From Pseudorasbora parva (taxonomy: Eukaryota > Chordata > Actinopteri > Cypriniformes > Gobionidae), in NCBI RefSeq assembly GCF_024679245.1, contig NC_090187.1:20457995-20521994 (forward strand): a stretch of DNA of 64,000 nt, in the 5' to 3' direction. The position numbers and the translations under genes were made by a program. Positions 37,813 to 54,839 of this stretch are shown here, one piece after another (positions within the stretch are counted from its first letter, which is position 1; each line of letters starts with the position of its first letter). The notes under the pieces were generated by a model. It did not search any database. It was not told where the DNA came from and saw nothing but the letters and a program-made list of their open reading frames with translations.

Positions 37813-38693
37813 TTAACACGAATCAATGGGGCAACAATGTTAAATAAGTGTCCAGTAACACTGACAGTTACTATACAAGGTGGCAGGAGTGCCAGAGACA
37901 AACTTTTGGAATACAAAATTTAATGAGATAAGAATTTAAAAAGATTTTAAAACAGCTTTGCTTCCTATCTACCATTCATCTCATTGGAAACCCAACAATA
38001 ATTGCAAATCATCAAATCATCGTTCCTGGTTGAATTTTTCATTTTAAATTTCAGTAATTTACACCTAGGCCTATAACGTTACAAACTAAAAATGCTAGAC
38101 GTTCCCCAATGAAAGGGTCAGAAATTACATTTTCCATTAAGGGGCTCCTTGCAATTGATTTCCAGGAGCATATAAGTAAAATTTTTAATGATTACCTGTG
38201 TTGTCAGTTGTCAAATACTTAAATTAAACAATTACTTAAATCAATCAGAACACTATATAGACTGTTATTAATAAAAACGTGGTATGCGCTTATATCGACC
38301 AATCATGCAGGCTCTGTAATATAAAAATAATAGTCCAAAAAATTGCGGGTGGAGGAGAAATAAATCATTGTGTCTGTTTGATAAAGATGTTTATTCTGGT
38401 TGCAGCTTTCAAAACAACCCCTCCCCTGTGTGAACTGAACTGAACAGGGGAGCTTAAGCTCATTAAATATGCAAATCTTATCCATTCCTTGCCTTGGGTG
38501 TTTACTTCCAAGTCTCCAGTGCGTCACGTCCATCAAAAACAAGCGTTTTGGAGAGAGCACTAAAACCAGTGTAGAAAATAGCCTATTACATATTAGTTAT
38601 GATGTTTTTGAATGTAAAAACCACACAAACATCATTAGTTGACCTCAGACAACAGTATAAAAAAATAAAAAAGCCAGTTCATGACACATTTAA

Positions 38694-39365
<672 letters not shown>

Positions 39366-39433
39366 CTAGAACACACAAAAAACCCACAGTATTAGTAAAA
39401 TACAACACACACACATGCTTAAAATGGTTAATC

Positions 39434-39489
<56 letters not shown>

Positions 39490-39720
39490 CAGTAATTATG
39501 ATGTATGTGGTTTATAAGGTATAGCGTGTAATTTAAAGTTTATATGGTCTCCTGAAAATAATTCAATGTAACTATGTGAATGCACTGATTGATAGCGATG
39601 TGGTTGCTAGGGTGTTTTTCACTATTATGGTGTCAGGGAAAATCTTTCAGGGAAAAATATATGTATTTATTGATTTATTTGTTTTCTAATTGCACTATAC
39701 AACACACACATACTATACAG
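39366..39720 (-). other. unc13 intron start region with (TA)n
   Basis: This begins the 10,458-bp intron (39366-49823). A (TA)n tract covers about 39437-39487. No further coding signal here. Confidence 0.8.
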
Positions 39721-40060
39721 GCCAAAATAATTTGACCACTTGGTATCTGGGAGTCATCTTATTGGGCCTGGATTTATTTTCCAAGAGGACAATGACTCGA
39801 AACATTCTTCTAATTATTACTAGAAATAACTCATATTTGGTTATGGAAGAAATCTGTTGGAACATTGAAAATTATGGGAATGGCCCCCTCAAAGTCCAGA
39901 TCTAAACCCCACAGAGCATTTGGGATGAGTTGTGAAATAAACTGGACAAAAAAAAGCCTTTGGCTTCAGTTGCAGAAGGCATGGTATAACATTAATCAGA
40001 GGAAATATATTGACAATATGCCAGAGATGTGCTGCTGTAATTGCTGCAAAAGATTGACAT
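39721..40060 (+). pseudogene. Tc1 transposase C-terminal remnant
   Basis: In broken + frames I read a QEDNDSKH-like block (about 39785), then [18 protein letters not shown] (about 39880-39935) and SVAEGMV, which is the end of a Tc1 transposase. It lies antisense to unc13 inside the intron. Confidence 0.75.
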
Positions 40061-40261
40061 ACCAAATGGGTGATGAATTGAGAAATCAACTTTCCCTTGA
40101 GCTTTTAATATATAAAAGGTCATGGTAATATAAGAATATCCTTCTGAGTTTCAGAGCTGAAAACATCCTTATTAGTCAAAGAAAAGCTTTTATAGACACC
40201 AGGCCCAGAAAACGATCGTGTGCGCATCTTGACATCATCGACTGACGAAACACCACATCTA
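40061..40261 (+). repeat. 5' fragment of the THAP-bearing TTAA family
   Basis: GGGTGATGAATTGAGAAATC through CAGGCCCAGAAAACGATC matches 36478-36640 closely. It stops before the THAP region, where DIRS-B sequence starts. Confidence 0.7.
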
Positions 40262-40608
40262 CAGAATAAAAAGCATGTGTATGGACCAGAACGTGCTTGC
40301 CATGTAGCAGCGTTTTGAAGCGGCCCAGTGCAAGAACTGCTAACAACTCCAGGCAGTTGATGTGCCATTGCAGGGTAGGGCTCGTCCACAGACCCGAAAC
40401 TGCAAGCCCGTTGTACGTGGGACCCCAGCCGGTGGATGAAGCATCCGTGAAGACATTTGCATGCCTGGATACCTTTTCTAGGGGCACTCCTGCCCATAGA
40501 AATACAGAGTCCGTCCACGGGCGGAAGGTTTGGCGGCACCTCGGTGTGACTGAGACACGGAGGGACCCACTGTGCAACGCCAACCCCGGGACTCGGTCAT
40601 GTAGCCAG

Positions 40609-42416
<1,808 letters not shown>

Positions 42417-42640
42417 GTAGCCAGCGTTGAAGGAGTCTCATATGGAGCGATCAGAGCGGCATTACTGCGGCTACAGATGCCATATGCCCTAGGAGCCTCT
42501 GAAACTGTTTCAGTGGGACTGCTGTCCTGCGTTTGGACATCGGTCAGGATTCAAGCAGTTCAATATAGAAGTTATCCCAATTCGTCGGTCAGTCTGACGT
42601 ACGTCGAATGTGACCGACTGAAAGGGAAACAAAATGACTT

Positions 42641-42962
42641 GGAAAGTAAAAATACTTGAGTACTGTTCGCCTCTAAAAACGAGTATGACTAATATGATCC
42701 ACCAGCAGTCAAGATACACATAGTCAGTCTTACTTTTAGGTATTAAATTAGTCCAATCCAAGTTATGATGTAACTGATTTTAAAAAGTTATGAACATTAA
42801 TAAGGAAAACTAATTTATGACTAACTTGTAAGAAGTCTTAGTGGTTTATGCAACCAGCCCCAGCACTTTGTAGCAACTGCATAGCAACATAGTATTGTAA
42901 GTCAGACATTACTAATTACATAGCAACCATATAATAATGCCCTAGGAACTACCAACAACACA
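42641..42962. other. Intronic DNA
   Basis: Nothing recognised apart from AT-rich spacer. Confidence 0.4.
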
Positions 42963-43161
42963 ACCAATGGACTGGAATGCATTTATATAGCGTTTTCAAG
43001 AGACCTATGGCCATCTAAAGCGCTTTACATATTGCCTCACATTTACCCATTCATACAATGACGCCGATGTCAGCCATGTAAGGCACCGGGAACCGGGGAT
43101 TGAACTGCCAACCTTCCGGTTTGTAGACAACCTACATGATCCACTGAGCCACAGCCGCCAA
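42963..43161 (+). repeat. Fish interspersed repeat (GCATTTATATAGC type), copy 2
   Basis: It contains GCATTTATATAGCG, AAAGCGCTTTACAT, ACCGGGGATTGAACTGCCAA-type and GAGCCACAGCCGCC blocks in the same order as 25671-25850. Confidence 0.65.
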
Positions 43162-44082
43162 AACAGTGGGGCACAAACAAACACATCATACCCCCGGAAC
43201 AACCCAATGCCAGACACACCATACATGTTTTTTGCTAGTTTCAGCCCAATGCACAATGGCACATTATACCCAACATAAACCCATGGATTATTAAGAGACT
43301 AGGTACAACACTTTTGGACCTGGTGCACCGACAGTTTTTACCATCGTTAAACTAGCAAAAGTGGATTCGGACACGCCCTAAGTGCACTTCAGACCCTGCT
43401 CTCAGGTCATTAAAATAGGGCCCATAGTAACTTGCTATGTGGTTACTAAGGTGGGTGTTGCATACTGGTCAAAAGAGTCCTGCAACTCAAAAGAGACTGC
43501 AAGTCTTTGTGATACATTTTTTTTATATTCACCATCGCATAAGTCTGATATACCAGCACAGCTCTATCAAAAACAAGCAAGATTTAAGAAATCATTTATG
43601 TGAGGAAAAAATGCAAGCTAAAAGCCTCATACTTTTCGCCATTAATTAGCGATGACAAACGATGACGCTGTTTTTCCAGTATATTGTGGACTTTTTTTCT
43701 TTCCTTGTAGAGGAGCTGAAGAAGATACTGAAAACACAGCCTCAAAAATATAAGTAAAAGATCAGAATATACATGAGTATGCACTTCTTTTGCCTTATGT
43801 AACTGACTAATGTGTTGGTGTTTCTGAATGCAGACGCTAAGGGGAGGAATAAACATCGCCCCGGCATAGGCACTCTTCCATTACCCATAATGCATTGTGA
43901 CAGTTGGAGTTTTTATTCTCTGCCCAGCGGTGTTCTCTCAGTGGGTGGGGCTTCCTCTGCCTCTTTAGCCACGCTTCACTGATTTGCCTGCTCAGACCAC
44001 TCTAGCTGTCAGTCATTAAAATGACGAAGCGCTTCTTATCAGATGCAAGGCCTGGCTAATGATCTGACAGCGCTAGGTGTGT

Positions 44083-44113
<31 letters not shown>

Positions 44114-44358
44114 GATGTGACATCATCTCCTAAATCCTTAGTCTACTCTGTACGACTCATCCAAACATGCTCCTTAATGCTTGCAGTTCACAGGCAATCA
44201 AATCTAAATGTCAATGACAAACAAAGAAAATCAGGAGATGATGACAATTCATATAAAAATATACAAGCCACGTTCATAGATTATTTAAGTGTCTACATCT
44301 GTGATGTCACTTCCTGTTTTTTTGGTTTTCTTGTCATATAAAAACAAAAATGGCTTCC
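43162..44358. other. Intronic DNA with a (GT)n tract
   Basis: The GT tract covers about 44077-44113. Open frames near 43382-43860 have no domain and I do not call them genes. Confidence 0.45.
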
Positions 44359-44362
44359 TTAA

Positions 44363-44896
44363 AGGGTTACTTCAGCGATTAGCATATGGCTTTGTATCAG
44401 TAGAAACCATGGAGTATATTCGAATGATTGTGCTCCCCCCTCTCATATCCCCCTGAGATGAGAGATTTATGCATTTTATTTCTGGAAAAAATTACTCCGG
44501 TGACGCAAATATCGTCGATTTGCATCATCGGTAAAATGTTTGGCCAGACGCTAAAGACTACAACCAGCAGAGGGACCTATTTCTGCAAGTTTTCAACTCA
44601 CACATGGGGGAGGATGGGGTCGCACTCACAGCTCAGCTCGGCTCAGGCATTCATGGAAACGGTGCTCCCGGTGGCGTAAAGTGAGAATTTTAACTTCTGA
44701 ATTTAATTTCTATGAAAGTTAATCTTCCAAAGGCATGAACTGAAAATGCCCCAGACTGAACACGCGCTGAGAACTACTGCCACGAGCGTGGACGCGTTTA
44801 CCTCAGCTCTCATCACGAGAGCTCATTCAGCTCATCACGATGCGTGTAATCTGACTCCTGCACTTGTGCTGACACTTCCTCAGCGGCTAAATCCCT
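44363..44896 (-). mobile_element. TTAA-flanked MITE (AGGGGTACTTCAGCG family), copy 2
   Basis: The reverse-oriented relative of 32741-33484, with TTAA at 44359-44362 and 44897-44900. The end AGGGTTACTTCAGCGATTAG matches the right end of copy 1. The hairpin counterpart at about 44491-44537 has lost perfect pairing. It is about 210 bases shorter than copy 1. Confidence 0.75.
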
Positions 44897-44900
44897 TTAA

Positions 44901-45910
44901 AGTCAGTAACATAAATAATCAGAATTACATATTCATTCAAAAATCTATTTTAAATAATATAAAAAGAAAAGTATTACATGAATATGTATTTTATATATTT
45001 TTTTTCTAAACAAGTTTAATAAATTCATATTTTCTTAAATATCAATAATACAAAACCACTTCAAGTACAGCCCTCGTTTTTAAGAATTGCATTTTTAATG
45101 TAGTTTTTAATACATTCATTGATCCACACCAAAATAAAAATGAACACTTTATAACTAAACCACATAGAGTTTTGAATAAAACATTATCTGTCTACATCAA
45201 AGTCCTGAAACATATTCCCCACAAGTACACAAACACTTCAAGCTACGTAAGCTTGATTCATGTCAGTGCATTCTGAAAAGTGTCAGGATGCAATTAATAA
45301 TGCAACAAGGGCACAATTTATGGGTTAATAATAAAATGTGGTTTAAAGGCACAGACATTTGAAGGAAATATCAAATTTGTGTTTGTACTGCATACTGTAT
45401 GATTGTGACCAATGGCTGTCAATGTCTAAGTTCCTCAGCACGAACTAAATTAAATAGCAAATGTGTGTACGTCTGTGTACATGAACTTTAATAGCCTAGG
45501 AGGAGAAAGGAAGAAAAATCAATCACTGTTTATTCTTTGTATCGGATATAATGTCTTTTTTTACAACTCATATTGACCTGCAATTACAATAGTCAATCCA
45601 ATATTATGCTTGCAACAGAGAATCAAGCTCAGTGAATTAACAACAGGGGCCAACTGTGCCTCTGATCTCTTCTCAAGTATGTCTTCTAAGAAAAACAGTC
45701 TTCCCCTAAAGCAACTTATGAGTAGTGTGACTTTACAAGCACTTTTGCTCTGAATACATATACAGACAAAAAAGGCTGTATTGTCTCACACAGGGCTGAG
45801 CTATATGTCAATGGCATTTTATTGCCACGATGCTCCCAGAATATATATGTATATAGGCTCTTGAGTCAAATTTATTTGAGCACAATAACAAGAACCACTT
45901 GTTCTGTGTT

Positions 45911-45983
<73 letters not shown>

Positions 45984-46319
45984 GCAAGCAAATGAGAAAT
46001 CATTAAAAACCCTGTAGTGCTGGTGAAAAAAATATTTCATTACCGCCAGCTTTATATTCGCAACTGACGAAGCAGAACACAGCTGAACAAAATCAGAGAA
46101 TATATTCATTTTATCTGTGCTCGCCAAAGTAAAAGCATCAGAACTCTCTCAATGCAGGACTCTTATCAGCAAAGCTGTGATTGCAGCTCATTAACACTCG
46201 AGACAATCAACACAAGATCTGTATCAGAAAGGCTGTGAAAAATTGAGTGAAATATAGCAGAATTTCACAATCACGCTTAATAACAAACAAAAAACTAGTC
46301 AAGAACTTGGTCACATTTT
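44901..46319. other. Intronic AT-rich DNA with (TA)n
   Basis: A (TA)n tract covers about 45917-45979. I see no exon-like segment with paired splice signals. Confidence 0.45.
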
Positions 46320-47990
46320 AGCCCAGTTTTGACTGCATCGCCGAACAACCCCCATGAAATAGGGGAGTCCACCAAGGTGAACATCACCTGGCCAGTAGCA
46401 CGGGCGGTGGTTTTCGTCGCCCGTAGGGAGGAGGAGCTCTGGGCGAGGACTACCCTTGTGCATGTCCATTAGTGCCTGTGCTTAGTGCACCTGAAGCAAC
46501 GCCATGGCATGCAGGACAGATGCGGTCTAGCAACAGGACCTGTAGGCCTTCGCAGTCAGACCGGAAGAGAATCTACAGGCCCTGGACGGGAGCTTCGGGT
46601 CCCCGCGCCAGTTGGAAGTTGCATCGCGATGGCCCACTCCACCGGCGGGAGACCCTCATACCTCCTTGCCTGCCCGCCGTCAAGGTTAGTGAGGAGCCAC
46701 TAGGTAGCACGTGGGCGCTAAACAGTGCTTTCCACGACCTAGTCAGCTCCTCATGCACCTCCAGGAAGAAAGGCACCGGGGCGGGACGCTGAGAACCAGC
46801 GCGGCCCGCCCCAAGAAACCAATCATCCAACCTAGAAGGTTCGGGACGGGGTGGAGGGTTCCACTCAAGCCCGACATTTTCGGCGGCCCGGGAGAGCATA
46901 GCGGTCAACTCCGGGTCCGACTCGACTGTTGCCACTCTCCCAGAGGGAGGCAGTACAGCCGAATCTTCATCCCCAGACGACTGAAACTCCCCCTCCGATG
47001 CAGCGATCGATATCTGCTTGTCCGCGGGTGCCCCAAAGGACACCATCAGCCGCTCATGAGAGGGACCAACGGGATCCTCCGGAAGCACCACCGGTTGCGG
47101 CGCTTGTGAGGGATTAGTGTCCCGACAGGTTTGCCCTAACCGTGATCCTCAGGTCACCCGGGCCATCCATCAAAGTAGGCCTATTCTGCTGGGCAGGAAT
47201 AGACCTAATTCGAGCAATGGGTAGGGGGACTCCACCCTCCCGAAGGTAGGTTGAGTCTCGATCTAAGCGCCGAGATAGTCAATGTTCCCGCAGTGAGAAC
47301 ACGAGCTATCCACAAACGCCACCTCAGCGTGCTCTAAGCCCAGGCACATTATACAGCGCATGTGACCGTCGGCGGGAGACAGGGAACGACCGCATCCAGA
47401 AACGCACGGGTGGAAAGACATCCTGAAAAGGACGGCACGTCACCCGTGTAGCTCTTTTTGTGAGGAAATCTGCTCTTTTAGTGCTGAAGCACCCAGGGAT
47501 CGACCGCGGCAGAATAACAGGTTTTGTGTGCAGCCTGTTTCTGCCCTCACCAGAAAAGGAACATGCCCACCGAACCAACAGTTGTGTGGTGTGTGTATAT
47601 GAGTGTAGTGCAATTTGCTCAGTTTCTCAAGTTTGCTGTGAAAACAGCAGCTCTCTCTGCAGCAGTGAGATCGCGGTCGCACTTGCCGTCTGGCCAACAC
47701 AAGAGCAATTTCCCCCGGCACACGCTTTCTCTCTCTCTCGCTAGATAGAAGGCAGTCAGATGCTTCATCAAAGCCGTTCGGCTCCGAAGTGAATGACAAC
47801 AGTGCGTGGCGATCGCTTCCGTTTAAACCCGTGCAGCGGGACGGGGTGCGATATGCAAAGCACGCACTCCAATGTTCATTGGCCCGTTTTCTAGATCTTG
47901 AAGCTGATAGGGGCTCCCAGAAGTGATCCCAATACGTCGGTCACGACGTATGTCGTAGTGATCGACTGTAAGGGAACGAGTGTTTGCTTC
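46320..47990 (-). mobile_element. DIRS-B copy, 5' end and gag only
   Basis: The minus strand begins with terminal sequence (GTTCCCTTACAGTCGATCAC region near 47955-47976) and passes into a gag-like region with CIMCLGLEHAEVAF and SCSHCGNIDYLGA at about 47265-47360. A 172-residue open frame follows (46573-47091). It stops at about 46325, in the middle of gag, with no RT or recombinase. Confidence 0.78.
46573..47091 (-). pseudogene. DIRS-B gag fragment
   Basis: The frame reads SSGDEDSAVLPPSGRVATVE, then LEWNPPPRPEPSRLDDWFLG and VPFFLEVHEELTRSWKALFS, colinear with 63032-63745 and, more distantly, with DIRS-A gag (SRLDGRFFKKRV and PFFPF). It shifts frame after the PFSA-like block. The copy is antisense to the window but in the same sense as unc13. 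Confidence 0.75.
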
Positions 47991-49040
47991 TACTGACGTC
48001 AGCGTGCGACGAAACACCGCCTTCACAGAATAATAAGCACATGAAGTTCAGCAGCCCCGCCCACCGACTCATGGGATCACGCAAGCAGCAGCAATAAACA
48101 AGCTGAAGATTATAGCAAGAAACTGCGCTATTCCTGGTTGTGGAAGAACACTGTCGCTGCTTAAGCTTCCTTCGGATCCTAATATTAGGAATGTATGGTT
48201 GAACTTTATTTTTAAATGAAGTTCCAGCTTACGTGGGGGAGATATGGTGTTCACTTATTTCACCGTGGGATTGTTTGTAAACAAATCTCACAGTCACAAT
48301 GCTATTCTTCTATATTGGATCCAACAAGAGGAATGTTGCAACACATTTGTGTGAGTAAAACGTGTTTTTTTTTATTTTATATATGTAATAGTAGTGCATT
48401 GTTATAGATCGTTTTGCTTATGTGTACGTGTCTAACAGAGCATAAGTTACCATTAGCACGCTGGACTCAGAAATGTATGGGCCAGGGCTCGCAAAGCCCA
48501 ACATCCCAGAGCTGTGCGTTTTCTCCAAAACGGAAGCCCGTCGGCAGGCCAATGAATCTCGTAATATTCCTTTTGTTCTGCTGTTCTCTCTCTTGACGTG
48601 ACATTTGAAGGGCGCGCTCATGCACGTGTATGTGTGTGCATGCAGTTCGTGCTTATATCGACCGATCGTGCGGGCCATGTAATACAAAAATAATAGTCCA
48701 ATCAATCGCAGGTAGATGAGAAATAAATCATTGAGTTTGTTTGATAAAGACATACTTGAATCAGTCCGGTTGCTGCTTTCAAATAACCACTCCCTCATGT
48801 GAACTGAACTGACAGGAGCTAGATATGACAGCGAAGCTGAGATTATTTAATATGCAAATCTTATCCAATCCTAGCCGTGGGCGTTTACTTCCAAGTCTCC
48901 AGTGTGGCAAACCCATCAAAACCTAGCGTTTTGAAGAGAGCCTCAAAATCAGTGTAGAAAATAGCCTATTACTTATTAGTTATGATGTTTTTGAATGTAA
49001 AAACCAGACAAACATCATTAGTTGACCTCAGACAACAAAT
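47991..49040 (+). mobile_element. THAP-bearing TTAA element, copy 3 (5' truncated)
   Basis: The segment starts within the family after the DIRS-B end and runs to GACCTCAGACAAC near 49037. At 48127-48220 the + strand reads NCAIPGCGRTLSLLKLPSD and then IRNVWLNFIF before a stop created by one extra A, the clearest THAP N-terminal half in the window. The second half is frameshifted (NEVPAYVGEIWCSL). Confidence 0.72.
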
Positions 49041-50483
<1,443 letters not shown>

Positions 50484-50491
50484 CTATCCAC

Positions 50492-51306
50492 TAGGGGTTG
50501 AACGACTTTCGTTTTTTTTTTTTTCTTTATCGACATTTATGTGATGAAAGTCAATGCCGACTAGTCAATGTCAATGTCGTAATTAATTATAAATAAGCCT
50601 GAAACAGAGCTTGAGCTGAGACGCGAACACAGATTTTCTTGTGCACAGGACAGCTATGGCATATGACACAGCACTGCCCATAAGGTTATTCCTACATAAA
50701 AGCATTTGTATCAGTTCTTTTGTCTTATGGTCATTATATTTCTCACAGATTTCCGCTCGTTCTGAATAAGATACAGATAAATTAGCACAATAACGATTAC
50801 ATGAATGCGATTGCGTGTGAATGAATTCTACCTGCAGCGTCTCTCTACCAATAGTGAAGCTGTGCGTTTTAGTTATCAAGAAATATATGCTAGAACTTTT
50901 CAGTTTTAAGCTATTTTAAAGCTATTTTATTGATAAATCACAGAACAGTGTTGACAATACATTTCTGCGCTACTGAGTGGTTTTGTGTGAGGCGCGCAAT
51001 CTCCGCGTGATGTGCGATCGGCTATGTGTAGGCATTGCAATGCAGCATGCATTAGTATCGTGATGATTAACTTACGTGTACAATAAGCGTGTCCAATTTT
51101 GAGCATCCAGGTGGTATAATCAAACATGTCTTGTGGAGAGCTCTCAGAGTATGCATTTTTGTTTAATTTTTAACTGTTGAAAACCGAGCCTGCATGTCAG
51201 GAAATTGCTTATTTTTGCGCCCTCTATAGGCCAGCGACTACTAGTCCACGTCAAGCTTAAAGGGTCATGGCAGAGCATTAAAGTCGACTAGTTGGTGCAA
51301 CCCCTA
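50492..51306. mobile_element. hAT-type MITE with perfect 8-bp duplication
   Basis: The termini TAGGGGTTG and CAACCCCTA, with AACGACTTTCG and TCGACTAGTTGGTGC inside, are flanked by CTATCCAC at 50484-50491 and 51307-51314. At 815 bp it is non-autonomous; no transposase frame. Confidence 0.9.
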
Positions 51307-51314
51307 CTATCCAC

Positions 51315-52599
51315 CTGTCACTCGAAGTGGCCATGCCTTTAATTATGCAGAACTTTAAGGCTTTATATAATGTAAACGAATGAGTTATACAAAAAAAATT
51401 CACCCCCTCACAGTTGTCATGATGAATTGCAGTTTAAGTCACATCTGTATTGGCTTCAAGAGAAACTGGGGGATGTTGCTGCTTGGTCAATACCACTTAT
51501 TGATCCCTGTTTGTGCATTTTAATGTGTTAAATTTTAATTTAATTCCATTTAATTAATGGGTTTCATTTGAATCTATTCAATGGCAAGAAGATGCAAAAT
51601 AGAACTAAACTTGGTACTCGTTCACTGTTTTCTGAGCTCCAAACACATCTGAAGTGTCTCTTAGTTGTGTGAATACTGAATTAAGCTCTTTATTACGTCT
51701 TCTTGTGACTGATGGACAAATACAAACAAAATTATATCAAAATGTCCTCGTAAACAGTCTTTTTTTCTTAAGTCAACATAAACAGTTGAGGAAGAAAACA
51801 CACAAAAAAAATGTATATTTGATCTGTACATTCGGTCTTAGTGACTTCAGCCTAATATACCTGCCGCCATCTGTTATTAAAGTTAATGCATTCCTCGCCA
51901 CTGATGAGTTATCTCAACTTTTATGAAAAAAAAATTCTTCCCTGCCATTGATGAATTTTTACAGCTTTCCAAGCTGTCATTTTTATACAGTAAGAGGAGC
52001 TATTACACATCTGAACGAGTATCTCCAGAGCAATCTCATATGTAAGCAGAGGCATATGAAAAATAAAGCGATCATCAACAATAAACAGCCTAATGTTACA
52101 GAGTGAAATGTTTACCCAGGAAGTGGTTAGGACTGTGCAAGCTTTGGGGGTGTTGATGGACTCAATCTACCACATCAGTGTTTTCCTTATCATACTGAAT
52201 CTGATCCAGAGTCTTTGACAAAAATCTGACTTTCTCAGCTTTTTGCTCAAAATTATGTTTTTTAAATAAATCTTACCCACGTGTTGATCAAAAAAGAATG
52301 TGTTGATAAAAAAAGAATCAACACATTGATTCTTTGATTTAAAAAAAAAAATCAACACAACACATTTTTTTTTCTTTCTGTTCTTACTTTTGATATATTG
52401 CATGCTCAGATATTCATACAACATAACATTCTGGGGGCCATAAAAGTTTTGTGAAAATTACTAAAAATGTTGGCAGTGGCGGGCAACTTTTTCTTTAAAA
52501 AAAAAAAAAAATGGTAAGGAAAGAGTTAATAAAAGAACAAAATATTTATTTTCATGCTATTGCTTATATGTTTATTTGTTCTCATTTTATTACTAACTG
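51315..52599. other. Intron or intergenic DNA
   Basis: A palindromic AATCAACACATTGATTCTTTG-type region (first 20 bases AATCAACACATTGATTCTTT) lies at about 52315-52340. I see no coding signal; the open frame at 51654-51926 has no domain. Confidence 0.4.
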
Positions 52600-52640
52600 T
52601 TTACTTGTCTCTAATCTTCTTTTTCTTTTGGCTGTTCCAT

Positions 52641-53700
52641 TCAGGGGTCGCCACAGTGAATCATCTGCCTCCATCTATTCCTATCCTCTGTATCCTCTTC
52701 TCTCAGACCGACTTCCTTTATGTCCTCCTTCACTATATCCATAAACCTGCTCTTTGGTCTTCCTTTTGACCTCCTGCCTGACAGCCTCAGCATCCTTTTA
52801 CCGATATATTCACTCTCCCTCCTCTGACCATGTCTAAACCATCTCAACCTGGCCTCTCTAATTTTGTCTCCAAAACATCTCACATGTGCTGTCCCTCTGA
52901 TGTACTCATTCCTGATCCCATCCATCCTCGTCTCTCCAAAAGAGAACATCAACATCTTCAGCTCTGCTACCTCTAGCTCTTCCTCCTGTCTTTTCCTCAG
53001 TGCAACTGTCTCCAAACCATACAACATCGCTGGTCTCAATACTGTCCTGTACAACTTTCCTTTCATTCTTGCTGGTACACTTCTATCACCCAACAGACCT
53101 GACACTTTTCTCCACCCATTCCAACCTGCCTGCACACGCTTCTTCACCTCTTTTCCACAACTCCCCATTGCTCTGGACTGTTGACCCTAAGTACTTAAAA
53201 TACTGCAAATTCTTTACCTCTTCTCCCTGTAACCTCACTGTTCCACTTGGTTCTCTCTCATTCACACACATGTATTCTATCTTGCTGCGACTAACCTTCA
53301 TTCCTCTTCTCTCCAGAGCAAACCTCCACCTCTCTGGACTTTCCTTCACCTGCTCCCTGCTCTCACTACAGATCACAATGTCATCCGCAAACATCATAGT
53401 CCATGGAGATTCCTGTCTAACCTCATCTGTCAGCCTGTCCATTACCACCACAAACAAGAGGGGCTCACAGCCGATCCTTACCACTGTCCTACTGCTCTCA
53501 TACATATCCTGTACCCCTCTAACATACTTCTCTGCCACTCCAGACCTCCTCATACAATACCACAGCTCCTCTCTTGGCACTCTGTCATTTGCTTTCTCTA
53601 AATCTACAAAGACACAATGCAGCTCTTTCTGACCCTCTCTGTACTCCTCCATTAACATTCTCAAAGCAAATAATGCATCTGTAGTGCTCTTTCTTGGCAT
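52641..53700 (-). pseudogene. RTE reverse transcriptase remnant
   Basis: Two overlapping frames (53086-53700 and 52641-53168) give LHCVFVDLEKANDRVPREEL (motif A), MFADDIVICSESREQV (motif C) and FKYLGSTVQSNGE, then RLRWFRHGQRRESEYIGKRM to the C-terminus. The block around motif B is deleted: VRIGC joins directly to EPLLFVVVMDRLTDEV where the family has a GLHQGSALSP stretch between. The enzyme is therefore inactive. Confidence 0.85.
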
Positions 53701-53786
53701 GAAACCATTCTACTGCTCAAAAATGTTCACTTCTCCCCTTAGCCTTGCTTCCACTACTCTTTCCCACAACTTCATTGTATGGCTCA

Positions 53787-54770
53787 TCAGCTTAATACCT
53801 CAGTAGTTGCCACAACTCTGCACTCTCCCTTGTTCTTAAAAATCGGCACCAAAACACTTCTCCTCCATTCCTCAGGCATCCTCTCACTCTCTAAAACCTC
53901 GTTAAACAACCTAGTTAAAAACTCTACTGCCATTTCTCCTAGACACTTCCATACCTCCACTGGTATGTCATCAGGACCAACTGCCTTTCCTCTCTTCATC
54001 CTCTTCAAAGCTCTCCTAACTTCACCCTTGCTAATACTTTCTACTTCCTGGTCAACAATAATTGTCTATACAACTCTTCTCTCCCTGTCATTTTCCTCAT
54101 TCATCATTTCCTCAAAGTATTCCTTCCATCTTTCCCTCACCCTCCTGTCACCTGTCAAAACATTTCCATCTTTATCTTTAATCACTCTTAACTTGCTGCA
54201 CATCCTTTCCATCTCTATCCCTCTGCCTTGCCAACCGATACACATCCCTCTCACCTTCCTTACTATCTAACCTTGCATACATGTCCTCATACGCTTTCTG
54301 TTTGGCCTTTGCCACCTCTATCTTAACCTCACGCTGCATCACCCTATATTCCTGTCTACTTTCCTCCGTTCTCTCACTGTCCCACTTCTTCCTAGCTAAC
54401 CTCTTCCTCTGGATACTCTCCTGGACTTCCTCATTCCACCACCAAGTCTCCTTGTTTTCTTTCCACCTTCCAGATGACACACCTAGCACCTTTCTACCTG
54501 TCTCCCTGATCACTTTGGCTGTAGTAGTCCAGTCATCTGGTGGGCCCTTCTTGACCACCTAAAGCTTGTCTCAACTCCTCCCTGAAAACCACACAGCACT
54601 CTTCCTTTTCGAACTTCCACCACTTGGTCTTCTGTTCTGCCTTTACTCTCTTCATCTTCCTCACCATTAGAGTGATCTTACACATCACCATCCTATGCTG
54701 TCTCTTTACACTCTCACCTACCACTACTTTACAATCACTAATTTCTATCAGATTACAGCGTTCCATCAGA
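53787..54770 (-). pseudogene. RTE 5' remnant (linker and early RT)
   Basis: The frames 54178-54558, 54066-54254 and 53787-54008 read, in order, an arginine-rich linker (EYRVMQREVKIEVAKAKQKA), IKDKDGNVLTGDRRVRERWK, and MKRGKAVGPDDIPVEVWKCL (RT motif 1 region). Two frame changes separate them. Confidence 0.82.
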
Positions 54771-54839
54771 TTATATCTATCAGTTCTCTGCCTTTACCTG
54801 TCTTACCCGTTTACTTGTCTCTTGTAATGTTTAAGATGT

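Larger units (their letters stand above)
52600..54790 (-). mobile_element. RTE-clade LINE, 5' truncated
   Basis: Minus-strand LINE running from an endonuclease-RT linker (WWWNEEVQESIQRKRLARKK) through RT to the C-terminus WRQMIHCGDP, followed by a short 3' tail ending near 52600 in a AAAAGAAAAAGAAG-type repeat. The apurinic endonuclease domain is absent. Several frame breaks are present. Confidence 0.88.
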
